The notes: generated by a model from the sequence alone, not told the origin. 37,775 nucleotides of DNA from Rhodospirillales bacterium (GCA_947469635.1 CANIRG010000007.1:1-37775); one strand, 5' to 3'. Counted from the first letter of the stretch, positions 1 through 9,815 are shown. Translations and numbers: made by a program.

Positions 1-64
1 ACTCGTCAACACTCGGCGGCAACAAAAAGCCGGTGCCGCGGTCAACCTGCCGGAAGTTGCTCAT
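1..64 (-). CDS. IS1182-like transposase, N-terminal fragment (runs off the window)
   Basis: On the minus strand an ATG at 64-62 opens a frame that stays open to the window edge and encodes 21 residues beginning MSNFRQVDRGTGFLLPPSVD. This opening, with a VDR...FLLPPSV(D/E) pattern, is what I know from the N-terminus of IS1182/IS5-related DDE transposases (the next residues are usually a WLP...LARF segment, which lies outside the window). The catalytic part cannot be seen, so activity cannot be judged. No strong ribosome-binding site precedes the ATG. The family call rests on recognition of a short sequence and is fairly but not fully certain. Confidence 0.7.
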   Translation of the reverse strand, partial: MSNFRQVDRGTGFLLPPSVDE

Positions 65-146
65 CTACGCTGCGCTCTCGTTGCTTGATCGAAGCGCGAT
101 TCTAACAAAAACTACCTGAGGACGCTAAGTCCGACAGGCTGCTAGG
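65..146. mobile_element. Probable terminus of the IS1182-like element
   Basis: The stretch between the transposase start and the cyclase region should contain one end of the insertion sequence. A candidate terminal sequence is AGTCCGACAGGCTGCTAG at 128-145, which resembles ends I associate with this IS group. The partner inverted repeat is outside the window, so the boundary is inferred. Confidence 0.3.
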
Positions 147-184
147 GGCACGCCGTACCGTACATCGGACAGGGCTCTCGGAGT

Positions 185-205
185 ATTGGCGGAAATTGCG
201 CCAAT
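185..205 (+). promoter_or_regulatory. Inverted repeat upstream of the adenylate cyclase gene
   Basis: ATTGGCG (185-191) and CGCCAAT (199-205) form a perfect 7-bp inverted repeat with a 7-bp spacer, about 45 bp before the cyclase start. This is the size and layout of a dimeric repressor or activator site. No regulator gene lies nearby, and no convincing -35/-10 pair could be placed, so the role is inferred only. Confidence 0.3.
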
Positions 206-250
206 GCCTTCTGCTAGGATGCGCTCGTCCAAGGCCCGCCGGAGCGACCG

Positions 251-1465
251 TTGAACCACGCCGACGCCGACCACATTGCCGACTGGATCATCCGGTGCGG
301 CCTGGAGGGCATGCCGGAGCCCGACCTGCTGCGCGTCTTTTGCGAGAAGTGCGTTGCCGCCGGCCTGCCGGTCTCGCGCGCGCTTGCCCTCATCGACACG
401 CTGCATCCCGTGCACGAGGGCAGCGTCTTCCGCTGGCGCGGCGACGGCCAGGACGAGGCCCCGACCACCGACTATGGGCCCACCGACCAGGGCGCCGCGG
501 CCGAGAGCTGGCAGCGCAGCCCGTTCTTCCATCTGCTGCAGACCGGGGCTGACGAGATGCGCCGGCGCATCGGCTTCGGCGAGGACGCCGGGTTCCCCTT
601 CATCCAGGAGATGAAGGACCAGGGACACACCGATCATCTGGTGTTCGTCCATCGCCTCGGCACGAACAACGCGATCGGCGAGATGGATTGCGTCTACTCC
701 TCCTGGTCGACGCGCCACGCCGAGGGCTTCAGCGAGGCTGGGCTGGTGGCGCTGCGACGGCTGGTGCCGGCGCTGGCGCTGGCCATCAAGAGTGCCGCCC
801 TCGCGCGCGTCGCCGGCACGCTGGTCGAGGTCTATCTCGGCCGCGACGCCGGCCGACGCGTGCTCGACGGCCGCATCCGGCGCGGCGTCGCCGACCGCAT
901 CGAGGCGGCGCTGTGGTTCTCCGACCTGCGCGGCTTCACCTCGATCGCCGATTCGGCGCCGCCGGAAGAGGTCATCCCGCTGCTCAACGACTATGCCGAG
1001 GCCGTCATCACCGCCATCCAGGAGGCCGGCGGCGACGTGCTGAAGCTGATCGGCGACGGCACGCTGGCGATCTTCAAGTCGGACGATCCGGCCGAGGCGA
1101 GCCGCCAGGCGCTCGCGGCCGAAGCCAGCCTGCGCCAGCGGGTGATCGCGCTGAACGAGCGCCGCGCAGCCGAGGGACGGCCAACCACGTCCGTCTATAT
1201 CGGCCTGCATATCGGCGAGGTGTTCTACGGCAACATCGGCAGCACCGACCGGCTCGATTTCACGGTTGTGGGACCCGCGGTCAACGAAACCAGCCGCATC
1301 GCCTCGATGTGCCGCTCGGTCGATCGGCCGCTCCTCGTCTCGCAGGCCTTTGCGTCGGCGCTTCCCGTCGAGCAGCGCGCGAAGCTCGTCTCCGTCGGCC
1401 GCTTCGCGCTGCGCGGCGTCGGTCGCGCGCAGGACCTCTTCACGCTCGATCCTGAACTCGCCTAG
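251..1465 (+). CDS. Class III adenylate cyclase
   Basis: Makes cyclic AMP from ATP. The 404-residue protein has an alpha-helical N-terminal region of about 210 residues without a recognised sensor domain or membrane segment, then a CHD cyclase domain at about 215-400. Visible active-site residues are metal-binding Asp225 (FSDLRGFTS) and Asp269 (LKLIGDGTLAIF), the adenine-specifying pair Lys265 and Asp336 (RLDFTVVG), and the transition-state pair Asn345/Arg349 (NETSR). Lys/Asp rather than Glu/Cys supports adenylate over guanylate cyclase. The start is a TTG, chosen because GGAG lies six bases upstream and the frame is closed before it. It stands alone between an IS end and a sugar-type ABC operon and is the only signalling gene in the window. 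The protein is probably cytosolic. Confidence 0.9.
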   Translation: MNHADADHIADWIIRCGLEGMPEPDLLRVFCEKCVAAGLPVSRALALIDTLHPVHEGSVFRWRGDGQDEAPTTDYGPTDQGAAAESWQRSPFFHLLQTGADEMRRRIGFGEDAGFPFIQEMKDQGHTDHLVFVHRLGTNNAIGEMDCVYSSWSTRHAEGFSEAGLVALRRLVPALALAIKSAALARVAGTLVEVYLGRDAGRRVLDGRIRRGVADRIEAALWFSDLRGFTSIADSAPPEEVIPLLNDYAEAVITAIQEAGGDVLKLIGDGTLAIFKSDDPAEASRQALAAEASLRQRVIALNERRAAEGRPTTSVYIGLHIGEVFYGNIGSTDRLDFTVVGPAVNETSRIASMCRSVDRPLLVSQAFASALPVEQRAKLVSVGRFALRGVGRAQDLFTLDPELA

Positions 1466-1466
1466 C

Positions 1467-1480
1467 GCGAAAAATTTCGC
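1467..1480. repeat. Perfect short palindrome after the cyclase stop codon
   Basis: GCGAAAAATTTCGC is a perfect palindrome one base after the cyclase stop codon. The arms are AT-rich inside and short, and no T-run follows, so it is a poor intrinsic terminator. It could be an operator for the downstream ABC operon. Confidence 0.3.
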
Positions 1481-1488
1481 TTCCCGGC

Positions 1489-1518
1489 TTGCGCGTGCGC
1501 ACCGCCGATGCCTACGAT
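1489..1518 (+). promoter_or_regulatory. Possible sigma-70-type promoter for the sugar ABC operon
   Basis: TTGCGC at 1489-1494 and TACGAT at 1513-1518 are separated by 18 bp and lie about 55 bp before the binding-protein start. The match to consensus is partial, as is usual in GC-rich alphaproteobacteria. This is inferred from spacing only. Confidence 0.25.
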
Positions 1519-1571
1519 GACGACAAGTAAATGCCGTCCAATGAGGCGGTCGATTTTCCTGGGAGGAAAAC

Positions 1572-2897
1572 ATGGCCAATGCGAAGCGTCGCTACGTCTT
1601 GAAGCTTGCCGGCAGCGCGGCTGCCGTCGCCAGCACCGGCTTGGCCGGCATTCTGGCAACGGGCCGCGCGCCCGCCTTCGCCCAGACCCGGACCGTCCAC
1701 TGGTTGCGCTGGGTCGACTTCGTTCCCGCCTCCGACGCTCTGATGCGGAAGGAGCTGATGCCCCAGGCCGAGAAGGAGCTGGGCATCAAGATCAACTTCG
1801 AGACGGTGAACGGCAACGACCTGCAGCCGCGCGCGACCGCGGCGATCCAGTCCGGCTCCGGCCCCGACCTGATCCAGGCCTTCAACAACAACACCTACAT
1901 CTACGCCAACAGCGTCGTCGACCTCACGGAGCTGGCCGAGAGCGTCGGCAAGCGCGAGGGCGGCCTCTACAAGTATTGCCGGTCGCTGTGCAGCGACGGC
2001 AAGATGTTCATGAGCATGCCGTGGGCGGTGATCGGCGGCATGATCGCCTATCGCAAGTCCTGGTTCGACGAGGTCGGCGCCACCGCCTTCCCCAAGACCT
2101 GGAGCGAGTACCGCGAGGTCGCCAAGAAGCTGAAGGCCAAGGGCCGTCCGATCGGCCAGACGCTCGGCCATACGTTCGGCGATGCGCCGACCTTCACCTA
2201 CCCCTACCTGTGGTCGTGGGGCGGCAAGGAAGTCGATGCCGACGGCAAGACCGTGGTCATCAACTCCAAGGAGACGTTCGAATCAGTCAAGTTCATGCAG
2301 GGCTTCTGGAAGGACGGCTGCGACGAGGGCGCGCTCGCCTGGGACGACACCAACAACAACCGCGCCTTCCTGTCGCAGACCATCTCGGCCACGCTGAACG
2401 GCGCCTCGATCTACATCGAGACCCTGCGCAAGCCCGACCAGTACCAGACCGAGAAGGGCGGGCCGATGAACAAGGACATCCTGCACGCCCCGCTCCCGGC
2501 GGGCCCGGCAGGACAGTTCGGCATGCATCTCAACCAGTCCGACATGCTGATGAAGTATTCCAAGAACCAGGATGCCGCGAAGGCGTTCCTCACCTGGATG
2601 CACACCGAGGCGAACTTCGAGAAGTGGTTCGTCTCGCAGAAGGGCTTCGCCACGCCGCCCACCGCCAAGTGGGAAGAGCACAAGATCTGGAACGAGGATC
2701 CGGTGATGGCGCCGTTCAAGGTCGCGGCCAAGCTCGGCCAAGCCCCCGGCTTCGCCGGCCTGCCGAACCAGAAGGCCGCCGAGGCGCTGTCGAAGTACAT
2801 CATCACCGACATGTACGCCAAGGCGGTCCAGGGCATGGCGGCCGAGGAAGCCGTCAAGTGGGCCGAGGGCGAGCTCAAGAAGATCTACTCGGTGTAA
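1572..2897 (+). CDS. Carbohydrate-type ABC transporter substrate-binding protein (family 1)
   Basis: Periplasmic binding component of the importer encoded by the next three genes. The 441-residue protein opens with KRRYVLKLAGSAAAV, a twin-arginine-type leader ending near AFAQ at about residue 38, followed by a family 1 extracellular solute-binding fold (MalE/UgpB-like size and layout). The start has a strong GGGAGGAAAAC ribosome-binding site immediately upstream. It is the first gene of a four-gene operon, with 39 bp to the permease gene. The substrate cannot be read from the sequence; sugars, sugar alcohols and glycerol phosphate are all common for this family. Export by Tat rather than Sec is an inference from the RR motif. 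Confidence 0.88.
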   Translation: MANAKRRYVLKLAGSAAAVASTGLAGILATGRAPAFAQTRTVHWLRWVDFVPASDALMRKELMPQAEKELGIKINFETVNGNDLQPRATAAIQSGSGPDLIQAFNNNTYIYANSVVDLTELAESVGKREGGLYKYCRSLCSDGKMFMSMPWAVIGGMIAYRKSWFDEVGATAFPKTWSEYREVAKKLKAKGRPIGQTLGHTFGDAPTFTYPYLWSWGGKEVDADGKTVVINSKETFESVKFMQGFWKDGCDEGALAWDDTNNNRAFLSQTISATLNGASIYIETLRKPDQYQTEKGGPMNKDILHAPLPAGPAGQFGMHLNQSDMLMKYSKNQDAAKAFLTWMHTEANFEKWFVSQKGFATPPTAKWEEHKIWNEDPVMAPFKVAAKLGQAPGFAGLPNQKAAEALSKYIITDMYAKAVQGMAAEEAVKWAEGELKKIYSV

Positions 2898-2936
2898 GGC
2901 GGTTTCGATCGCCGCAAGGCAAAGAGTAGGTAGACC

Positions 2937-3866
2937 ATGGCGGTAACTGCATTGGGAGCCGGGACGGCTCGGAGACCTGTCGTCCGGCTGCGCAAGATGG
3001 AGGACGAGCGCTGGCTCGCCCTCGCCCTGCTGGCGCCCACGGCGATCCTGCTCGGCCTGTTCATCGCCTATCCCTTCGCCGAGGGCGTGATGCTGTCGCT
3101 CAGCAGCGCGCGCGTCGGCGATCCCGGCAAGTTCGTCGGCTTGAAGAATTTCTTCAAGCTGGCCGACGACAACATCTTCTGGACCTCGGTCTGGAACACG
3201 TTCTGGTACACGGGCGTCACGACGGTGTTCAAGCTGGCGCTCGGCCTGTGGCTGGCGATGCTGCTCAACCGTCATTTCCGCGGCAAGGCGATCGTGCGCG
3301 CCTTCGTCCTGCTGCCCTTCATCATCCCGACGGTGCTCTCGACCTTCGCCTGGAAGTGGATGTTCGATCCGACCTTCAGCGTCATCAACTGGACGCTGTT
3401 CAAGGTCGGCCTGATCAGCGCCCGCATCAACTGGCTGGGCGACGCCGACCTCGCCATGGCCTCGATCATGGTGGTCAACATCTGGCGCGGCGTGCCGTTT
3501 TTCGCCATCAGCCTGCTGGCCGGCCTGCAGACCATCAGCCCCGAGCTGAACGAGGCCGCCGCCATCGACGGCGCCCGTCCCTGGAACCGTTTCTGGTACG
3601 TCACCTGGCCGCTGCTGCTGCCCGTCACCATGGTGGTGATGCTGTTCTCGGTGATCCAGACCTTCGCCGACTTCCAGCTCGTCTACGTCATGACCGGCGG
3701 CGGTCCCGCCAACGCCACGCATCTCTTCGCCACCTACGCCTACCAGATCGGCATCGTCTCCGGACTGCTGTCGGAGGGCGCGGCGGTGTCGCTCGCCATG
3801 TTCCCGTTCCTCTTCGTCATCGTGGTGGTGCAGCTCCTGTACATCCGCCGCGTGGAGACCCGCTGA
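2937..3866 (+). CDS. ABC sugar-type permease, MalF/UgpA-like
   Basis: One of two inner-membrane permease subunits of the 1572-5816 importer. The 309-residue protein has about six hydrophobic segments, starting with LALALLAPTAILLGLFIAYP near residue 25. It carries the EAA loop that docks on the ATPase (ELNEAAAIDGARPWNRFW, about residue 202). It lacks the long periplasmic insertion of E. coli MalF, which is normal for this smaller subfamily. One base separates its stop from the next start. Adjacent position and co-direction with the binding protein and ATPase support one complex. Confidence 0.88.
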   Translation: MAVTALGAGTARRPVVRLRKMEDERWLALALLAPTAILLGLFIAYPFAEGVMLSLSSARVGDPGKFVGLKNFFKLADDNIFWTSVWNTFWYTGVTTVFKLALGLWLAMLLNRHFRGKAIVRAFVLLPFIIPTVLSTFAWKWMFDPTFSVINWTLFKVGLISARINWLGDADLAMASIMVVNIWRGVPFFAISLLAGLQTISPELNEAAAIDGARPWNRFWYVTWPLLLPVTMVVMLFSVIQTFADFQLVYVMTGGGPANATHLFATYAYQIGIVSGLLSEGAAVSLAMFPFLFVIVVVQLLYIRRVETR

Positions 3867-3867
3867 C

Positions 3868-4719
3868 ATGATCGAGGGTGCAATCTGGCGGCGGTGGGTG
3901 TTCAGCAACCTTCCCCTGATCCTGTTCGTCGTCGTCCTGCTGTTCCCGTTCTACTGGATGATCATCACGACCTTCCGGCCGGACGGCGAGCTCTACCGGC
4001 CCTGGAACGCCGCCAACAACATGCCGTTCTGGACCAACAAGCCGACGCTGGAGCACATCTACTACCTGTTCGAGGAGACCAACTTCGCGCGCTGGATGTT
4101 CAACACCATGTTGATCGCGGCGGCCTCGACCCTGATCTCGCTGTTCTGCGGCGTGCTCGCGGGCTATGCGCTGGCCCGGCTCAACTTCCCCTGGGCCGGC
4201 AGCCTCGGCACGCTGATCTTCATCACCTACCTGGTGCCGCAGACGCTGCTGTTCATCCCGCTGGCCGAGATCATCCGCGACTTCCGGCTGGGCGACACGC
4301 CGTGGTCGCTGATCCTCACCTACCCGACCTTCCTCATCCCCTTCTGCACCTGGCTGATGATGGGCTACTTCAAGGCCATCCCGAAGGAGCTGGAGGAGTG
4401 CGCCCGCATCGACGGCGCCTCGCGGCTGAAGGCGATGATCTACATCATCATCCCGGTGGCGGTGCCCGGCATCCTGTCCTCGGGCATCATCGCCTTCACG
4501 CTCTCGTGGAACGAGTTCATCTACGCCCTGGTCTTCCTGTCGTCGCCCGACCAGAAGACCGTGGCCGTGGGCGTCACCTCCGAGCTGATCCGCGGCGACG
4601 TGTTCTTCTGGGGCTCGCTGATGGCGGGCGCCCTGCTGGGCTCGATCCCGGTGGCGATCGTCTACTCCTTCTTCGTCGAACATTACGTCTCGGGCCTCAC
4701 CGGCTCGGTCAAGGGATAA
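3868..4719 (+). CDS. ABC sugar-type permease, MalG/UgpE-like
   Basis: Second permease subunit of the importer. The 283-residue protein has about six membrane spans, the first starting at [18 protein letters not shown]. The EAA loop is seen as [18 protein letters not shown], followed by a hydrophobic stretch, as in the MalG family. Its ATG lies one base after the MalF-like stop codon, so translation is probably coupled. The ATPase gene follows after five bases. Confidence 0.88.
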   Translation: MIEGAIWRRWVFSNLPLILFVVVLLFPFYWMIITTFRPDGELYRPWNAANNMPFWTNKPTLEHIYYLFEETNFARWMFNTMLIAAASTLISLFCGVLAGYALARLNFPWAGSLGTLIFITYLVPQTLLFIPLAEIIRDFRLGDTPWSLILTYPTFLIPFCTWLMMGYFKAIPKELEECARIDGASRLKAMIYIIIPVAVPGILSSGIIAFTLSWNEFIYALVFLSSPDQKTVAVGVTSELIRGDVFFWGSLMAGALLGSIPVAIVYSFFVEHYVSGLTGSVKG

Positions 4720-4724
4720 GCTTC

Positions 4725-5816
<1,092 letters not shown>

Positions 5817-5820
5817 GTCG

Positions 5821-5893
5821 CTGGGGACGCGCGACTCCAGCCGCGCGATCATGCCTCACGAGAAGACGCGCCACGGAGTGGCGCGCCCCCAGC
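5821..5893. repeat. Paired-hairpin palindromic element, copy 1
   Basis: A 73-bp unit between two convergent genes. It has complementary ends (CTGGGG at 5821, CCCCAG at 5887) and two inner hairpins: CGCGCGACTCCAGCCGCGCG at 5829-5848, and a GCGCGCCAC...GTGGCGCGC hairpin at 5866-5887. It shares sequence and layout with 22787-22863 and layout with 9841-9906. It may also serve as a bidirectional terminator here. Confidence 0.75.
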
Positions 5894-5894
5894 G

Positions 5895-6746
5895 CTACTG
5901 CTTCGGCCCCGACCAGCCCTCCAGCACGTCCCACTTGGCCTTGCGCTGCTCCTCGCGCGGCTTCTTGAAGTCGTGCCCGAACGGCGCCGTGTCGAACGAG
6001 CCATAGGTCGGGTTGGCGATCATGATCCATTCGCGGCCGAAGCGCGCCTTGCCGTCCTCGTAGGCCTTGAGCCGGTCGGCTTCGCTCGAACGGTAGCGGT
6101 CGTCGAAGTCGCCGAAATTGTCGCCGACATTCAGCACGACGCGATAATCCTTGGCGATGGCGGCCCGGCGCGTGCCCTTCGCGCTGCCCCAGTCCGCCTT
6201 CTCGTTCTGCATCATGAAGGTGTCGACGTTGCCGCCCATGGGGAAGCCGAGCTTCTCCATGTTCTTCCTGGTGTCTTCCTTGGTCTCGATGCCGCGGTTG
6301 GTGACGTAGAACAGCTTCACGCCCTTGGAGTCGGCGTACTTGGCGAACTCGACCGCACCGGGGATGGCGGTCGACACCTGGGCGGCGCAGAACTGGTTCC
6401 AGGTCTTGGTGGAGAAGGTCTGGTCGTTCTTCATCATCCAGACCTGGTAGGCCGAATTGTCGATCAGCGTCTCGTCGACGTCGAACACGATGGCCGGCGG
6501 CAGGGTGGCGAAGTCGCCCTTCTGCTCGGCAGGCGCCGCGGTCCATGTCTTGTCGGCCAGCGCCTCGTCGAGCCGGTATCGCGCGAGCGTATAGGCCGTG
6601 AGCGCATTGGCCTTGTACTCGACCGAGCGCTGGGTCCACAGCGTGGCCAGCAGCAGGTCACTGGCCGCGGGAGCCTGGGCGTACGCCGCGCCGGTGACAA
6701 GCGACGCGACGGCGACGCCCAGCAGAAAAATCCTGTTCACGATCAT
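5895..6746 (-). CDS. Secreted HAD-family acid phosphatase / 5'-nucleotidase (e(P4)-like)
   Basis: Probably removes phosphate from nucleoside 5'-monophosphates outside the cytoplasm. The 283-residue protein has a Sec-type signal peptide (hydrophobic 5-20, cleavage near AYAQA at 22-25). A class B/C acid-phosphatase HAD domain follows with motif I FDVDET (nucleophile Asp89, acid Asp91), motif II VTN (148-150), and motif IV GDNFGDF (208-214). Unlike Haemophilus e(P4), there is no lipobox cysteine, so it should be soluble in the periplasm. Its ATG overlaps the adenosine deaminase stop (ATGA), making it the last gene of the nucleoside operon. The context argues for supplying nucleosides to the BMP-type importer. 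The nucleotide substrate is inferred from context. Confidence 0.85.
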   Translation of the reverse strand: MIVNRIFLLGVAVASLVTGAAYAQAPAASDLLLATLWTQRSVEYKANALTAYTLARYRLDEALADKTWTAAPAEQKGDFATLPPAIVFDVDETLIDNSAYQVWMMKNDQTFSTKTWNQFCAAQVSTAIPGAVEFAKYADSKGVKLFYVTNRGIETKEDTRKNMEKLGFPMGGNVDTFMMQNEKADWGSAKGTRRAAIAKDYRVVLNVGDNFGDFDDRYRSSEADRLKAYEDGKARFGREWIMIANPTYGSFDTAPFGHDFKKPREEQRKAKWDVLEGWSGPKQ

Positions 6747-7702
6747 GTCTCGATCTCCTTCAGCAGCCTCAGTTTGGTCGCCTCGTCGGCAAAGGACGCT
6801 TCGATCGACGTTCGCGTGAGGCGCCGCAACGCCGCCTCGCCCAATCCTGCCAGATCGTACTCGTCGCCGAGCGTGGTGTGGAAGAAGGGCGGATCGTCGG
6901 AATTGAGGGTCACCTTCACACCCGCCTCGATCAGCCGGTGCAGCGGATGGGCGGCGCGGTCGGGATACAGACCGAGTGCGATATTGCTGCCCGGGCAGAC
7001 CTCGAGCACGGTGCCGCGCCTGGCCAGTTCCTCGACGAGCCGCGGATCCTTCATCGAGCGCACACCATGGCCGATGCGCGTGACCGGCAACGCCTCGATG
7101 GCCGCCCACACGCTCTCCGGCCCGCAGACCTCGCCGGCATGCACGGTGCAGCCCAGGCCCGCCTCGTGGATCAGGCGGTAGGCGGGAGCGAAATCGGCGG
7201 GCGTGAACTTGGCCTCGTCGCCCCCCATGCCGAAGCCCACGACATGAGGATGCGGTTCGGCCACCACGGTCCTGGCCATCTCGAGCGCCCGGTCGGGCCC
7301 GAAATGCCTGATGCAGATCGCGATGATGCGGCCTTCGATGCCGAAGTCGCGCCTGGCGCGATCGATGCCGCCGACCAGCCCCTCCAGCCAGGCGGCATAG
7401 CTGAGGCCGCGCACCTTCGCCCGCTCGGGCGAGCAGAAGATCTCGGCATAGACCGCGCCCTGACGCGCGATCGAGGCCAGGTAGGAATAGATCACGTCGC
7501 CGAAATCGGCGGGCGTCATCACGGCGAGGCAGACGCGATCGTAGGCATCGAGAAAGCTCAGGAAATCGCGCCACACGAAATTGCCCCGGCCGTCGAACAT
7601 GCCGTCGGGGAAGGTGACGCCGTTGCGCTGCCCCAGCTCGCGCGCCAGCGCCGGCGAGACCGAGCCTTCGAGATGGCAGTGCAACTCGGCCTTGGGGATC
7701 AC
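6743..7702 (-). CDS. add: Adenosine deaminase family protein
   Basis: Hydrolyses adenosine (or possibly adenine) to inosine (hypoxanthine) and ammonia in the cytosol. The 319-residue TIM-barrel protein has zinc ligands His8 and His10 (ELHCHLEGS), His188 with catalytic Glu191 (HAGE), His212 (GHG), and Asp269/Asp270 (NSDDPPFF). The start is GTG, overlapping the dioxygenase stop by four bases (GTGA). Position between the dioxygenase and the secreted phosphatase places it in the nucleoside operon, where inosine would feed the phosphorylase at 9914. Adenine deaminases share this fold, and the exact substrate cannot be settled by eye. Confidence 0.85.
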   Translation of the reverse strand: MIPKAELHCHLEGSVSPALARELGQRNGVTFPDGMFDGRGNFVWRDFLSFLDAYDRVCLAVMTPADFGDVIYSYLASIARQGAVYAEIFCSPERAKVRGLSYAAWLEGLVGGIDRARRDFGIEGRIIAICIRHFGPDRALEMARTVVAEPHPHVVGFGMGGDEAKFTPADFAPAYRLIHEAGLGCTVHAGEVCGPESVWAAIEALPVTRIGHGVRSMKDPRLVEELARRGTVLEVCPGSNIALGLYPDRAAHPLHRLIEAGVKVTLNSDDPPFFHTTLGDEYDLAGLGEAALRRLTRTSIEASFADEATKLRLLKEIET

Positions 7703-8496
7703 GCGAAACCTCGCAGCGGCAGGTTGGGCCTTTGCAGCCAGTTGTCAGCGGGATAATCGGCCCGGCCATCGATCAGATGCAAGGCATAGGCATGACGCTG
7801 CCGCGATGAGCGGTTGGGCGCGCTGGCATGCGGCAACAGCCCGTGCAGGACGATCAGCGTGCCGCGCGGCACCTCCAGCGCCAGCGGCTCCTCGTCGGGC
7901 CACGGCGGCGTATCGAGCGTGCGCATCACGAGCTCGCCACCGTCGTAGCCGAACCATTGCCGCAGCGGCTCGCGATGCATGGCGGGTAGCACCATCAGGC
8001 AGCCGTTGTCGCGATCGGCATCGTCGAGCGCGAACCACAGGCCGGTGACGCTCGGCGGCTCAGTGCGCAGGTAGGTGGCATCCTGATGCCAGCCGACCTC
8101 GCCGCCGATACGCGGTTGCTTGAAGAGATACATGGATTGCAGCAGCAGTGGCTCGGCAAGGCCAAGATCGGAGGCCAGCGCCGCGATCTCGGGCAGGCGC
8201 GACACTCTATCGAACACCGGATCGAGATCGTGCAGCGCATGGCCGATCTTGTTCAGCTGGCCGCTCGCCTCCTCCTCGAAGAAGAAGCGGATGTCGCCGC
8301 CCGACTCACGGAAGTAGCGGTCGCGCGCATGTTCCTGGTCGCGCGTCGAGAAGACCGTGCGCTGCGCCCCGGCATCGAAGCCAGCCACCAGCTCGGCCGC
8401 TCGCGCCTGCAGCGCGTCGCAGTCGGCAGCCGGCAGAAATCCCTCCAGCACCAGGAAGCCGTCCTGCTCGTAGCAGACGCGCTCGAACTCGTTCAT
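7699..8496 (-). CDS. PhyH-like Fe(II)/2-oxoglutarate-dependent dioxygenase in the nucleoside operon
   Basis: A 265-residue cytosolic protein of the phytanoyl-CoA dioxygenase family. Iron ligands are visible as His137-x-Asp139 (GWHQDATYL) and His223 (LLPHASAPN), with Arg232 or Arg234 as the probable 2-oxoglutarate anchor. Gln120 and the LLLQSMYLFK strand before the HxD are also typical. Its ATG overlaps the thymidine phosphorylase stop (ATGA), and its TGA overlaps the adenosine deaminase GTG, so it is translationally coupled on both sides to nucleoside enzymes. PhyH relatives oxidise very diverse small molecules. The family does not give the substrate; the operon suggests a nucleoside, nucleobase or deoxyribose derivative. 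That is an inference. Confidence 0.88.
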   Translation of the reverse strand: MNEFERVCYEQDGFLVLEGFLPAADCDALQARAAELVAGFDAGAQRTVFSTRDQEHARDRYFRESGGDIRFFFEEEASGQLNKIGHALHDLDPVFDRVSRLPEIAALASDLGLAEPLLLQSMYLFKQPRIGGEVGWHQDATYLRTEPPSVTGLWFALDDADRDNGCLMVLPAMHREPLRQWFGYDGGELVMRTLDTPPWPDEEPLALEVPRGTLIVLHGLLPHASAPNRSSRQRHAYALHLIDGRADYPADNWLQRPNLPLRGFA

Positions 8497-9815
8497 TGCA
8501 CGATCCGGTCGATCACGACGGGCCTGGGCGGCGGTGCCGGGCTGCCGATGCGGATGGCCTTGCGCACCAGGGCGATGGCCGAGTCGGCATCGGCCTCGCT
8601 GGCGGCGTGGACGATGCACAGCGGGCTGCCGGTGCGCACCTGGGTGCCGACATCGATGAACTCGGTGAGGCCGACGGACGGATCTATGGCGTCGTCGGCA
8701 TGGCTGCGGCCTCCCCCCAGCGCCACCACGGCGATGCCGACCTCGCGCGCGTTCATGGCGATGACATGGCCCGGCCGCTCGGCGGTGCAGGTCTTGATGA
8801 CCGGCGCGCGCGCGAGATAGCGGCCGGAATGCTCGAGGAAGTCGTCGGGTCCGCCCAGCGCCGACACCATGCGGGCGAATCTCTCGGCGGCCCTGCCGTC
8901 GTCGAGCGCCGCTTCGGCCCGCGCCCTCCCGGCCCCGACGCTCGGCGCCAGATCTCCCAGCGCCAGCATCTCGCCCGCCAGTGCCATGACGACCTCGTGC
9001 AGGCGCGGATCGCGCACGCCGTCGCCCCTGAGATAGGCCACGGTCTCTGCGACCTCGAGCGCATTGCCGACATCGCGGCCCAGCACCCGGTCCATGTCGG
9101 TGATCAGCGCCGTGGTGGAGAGGCCGGCTTCGTTGGCGACCGCGACCAGGCTTTCCGCGAGATCGCGCGCCATCGCCTCCGTATCGCAAAAGGCGCCCGA
9201 GCCGCACTTCACGTCCATCACCAGCCCGTCGAGGCCGGCCGCGACCTTCTTGGACAGGATCGAGCTCACGATCAGCGGGATCGATTCGACGCAGGCTGTG
9301 ACGTCGCGCACCGCATAGAGACGCCGGTCGGCGGGCGCCAGATCGTCGGTCTGGCCGATGATGGCGCAGCCGACCTCGCGCACCACCCGTCGGAAGGTCA
9401 CGACGTCGGGCTGCGTCTCGTAGCCCGAGATGGCGGCCAGCTTGTCGAGCGTGCCGCCGGTGTGGCCGAGGCCGCGGCCGGAGATCATCGGCACGAAGCC
9501 GCCGCAGGCCGCCACGATCGGCGCCAGCATCAGGCTCACCTTGTCGCCGACGCCACCGCTCGAATGCTTGTCGACGATCGGACCGGGCAGATCGAGGTCG
9601 TTCCAGTCGAGGACGACACCCGATCGCACCAGCCCCAGCGTCATGGCCACGCGCTCGGCCGTCGTCATGCCCTGGAAGAAAACCGCCATGGCAAAGGCCG
9701 CGACCTGGCCCTCGCTCAGGCTGAGATCGGCGATGCCGCGCGCCACGAAGGCGATCTCCTCCCCCGAGAGCTCCCCTCCGTTGCGCTTCTTGCGGATGAT
9801 CTCCTGCGGCAGCAT
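8493..9815 (-). CDS. deoA: Thymidine phosphorylase
   Basis: Splits thymidine or deoxyuridine with phosphate into the base and 2-deoxyribose 1-phosphate. The 440-residue protein has the family opening LPQEIIRKKRNGGELS, the phosphate-binding KHSSGGVGDK segment, GLGHTGGTLDKL, and the pyrimidine-binding region around SSILSKK. The C-terminal domain is present, so the length is full. The frame runs 31 codons further upstream, but that part reads through a palindromic repeat and is not family sequence, so the start is set at 9815. No strong ribosome-binding site is seen there. The 98-bp gap to the phosphorylase gene upstream is the only sizeable gap in the operon. Confidence 0.93.
   Translation of the reverse strand: MLPQEIIRKKRNGGELSGEEIAFVARGIADLSLSEGQVAAFAMAVFFQGMTTAERVAMTLGLVRSGVVLDWNDLDLPGPIVDKHSSGGVGDKVSLMLAPIVAACGGFVPMISGRGLGHTGGTLDKLAAISGYETQPDVVTFRRVVREVGCAIIGQTDDLAPADRRLYAVRDVTACVESIPLIVSSILSKKVAAGLDGLVMDVKCGSGAFCDTEAMARDLAESLVAVANEAGLSTTALITDMDRVLGRDVGNALEVAETVAYLRGDGVRDPRLHEVVMALAGEMLALGDLAPSVGAGRARAEAALDDGRAAERFARMVSALGGPDDFLEHSGRYLARAPVIKTCTAERPGHVIAMNAREVGIAVVALGGGRSHADDAIDPSVGLTEFIDVGTQVRTGSPLCIVHAASEADADSAIALVRKAIRIGSPAPPPRPVVIDRIVQ

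Noticed and set aside
125-1579. Long open frame on the minus strand opposite the adenylate cyclase
   Set aside because: It is an antisense shadow caused by high GC and codon bias; its translation is Arg/Ala/Gly/Asp-rich with no domain, whereas the plus-strand protein has a full active site.
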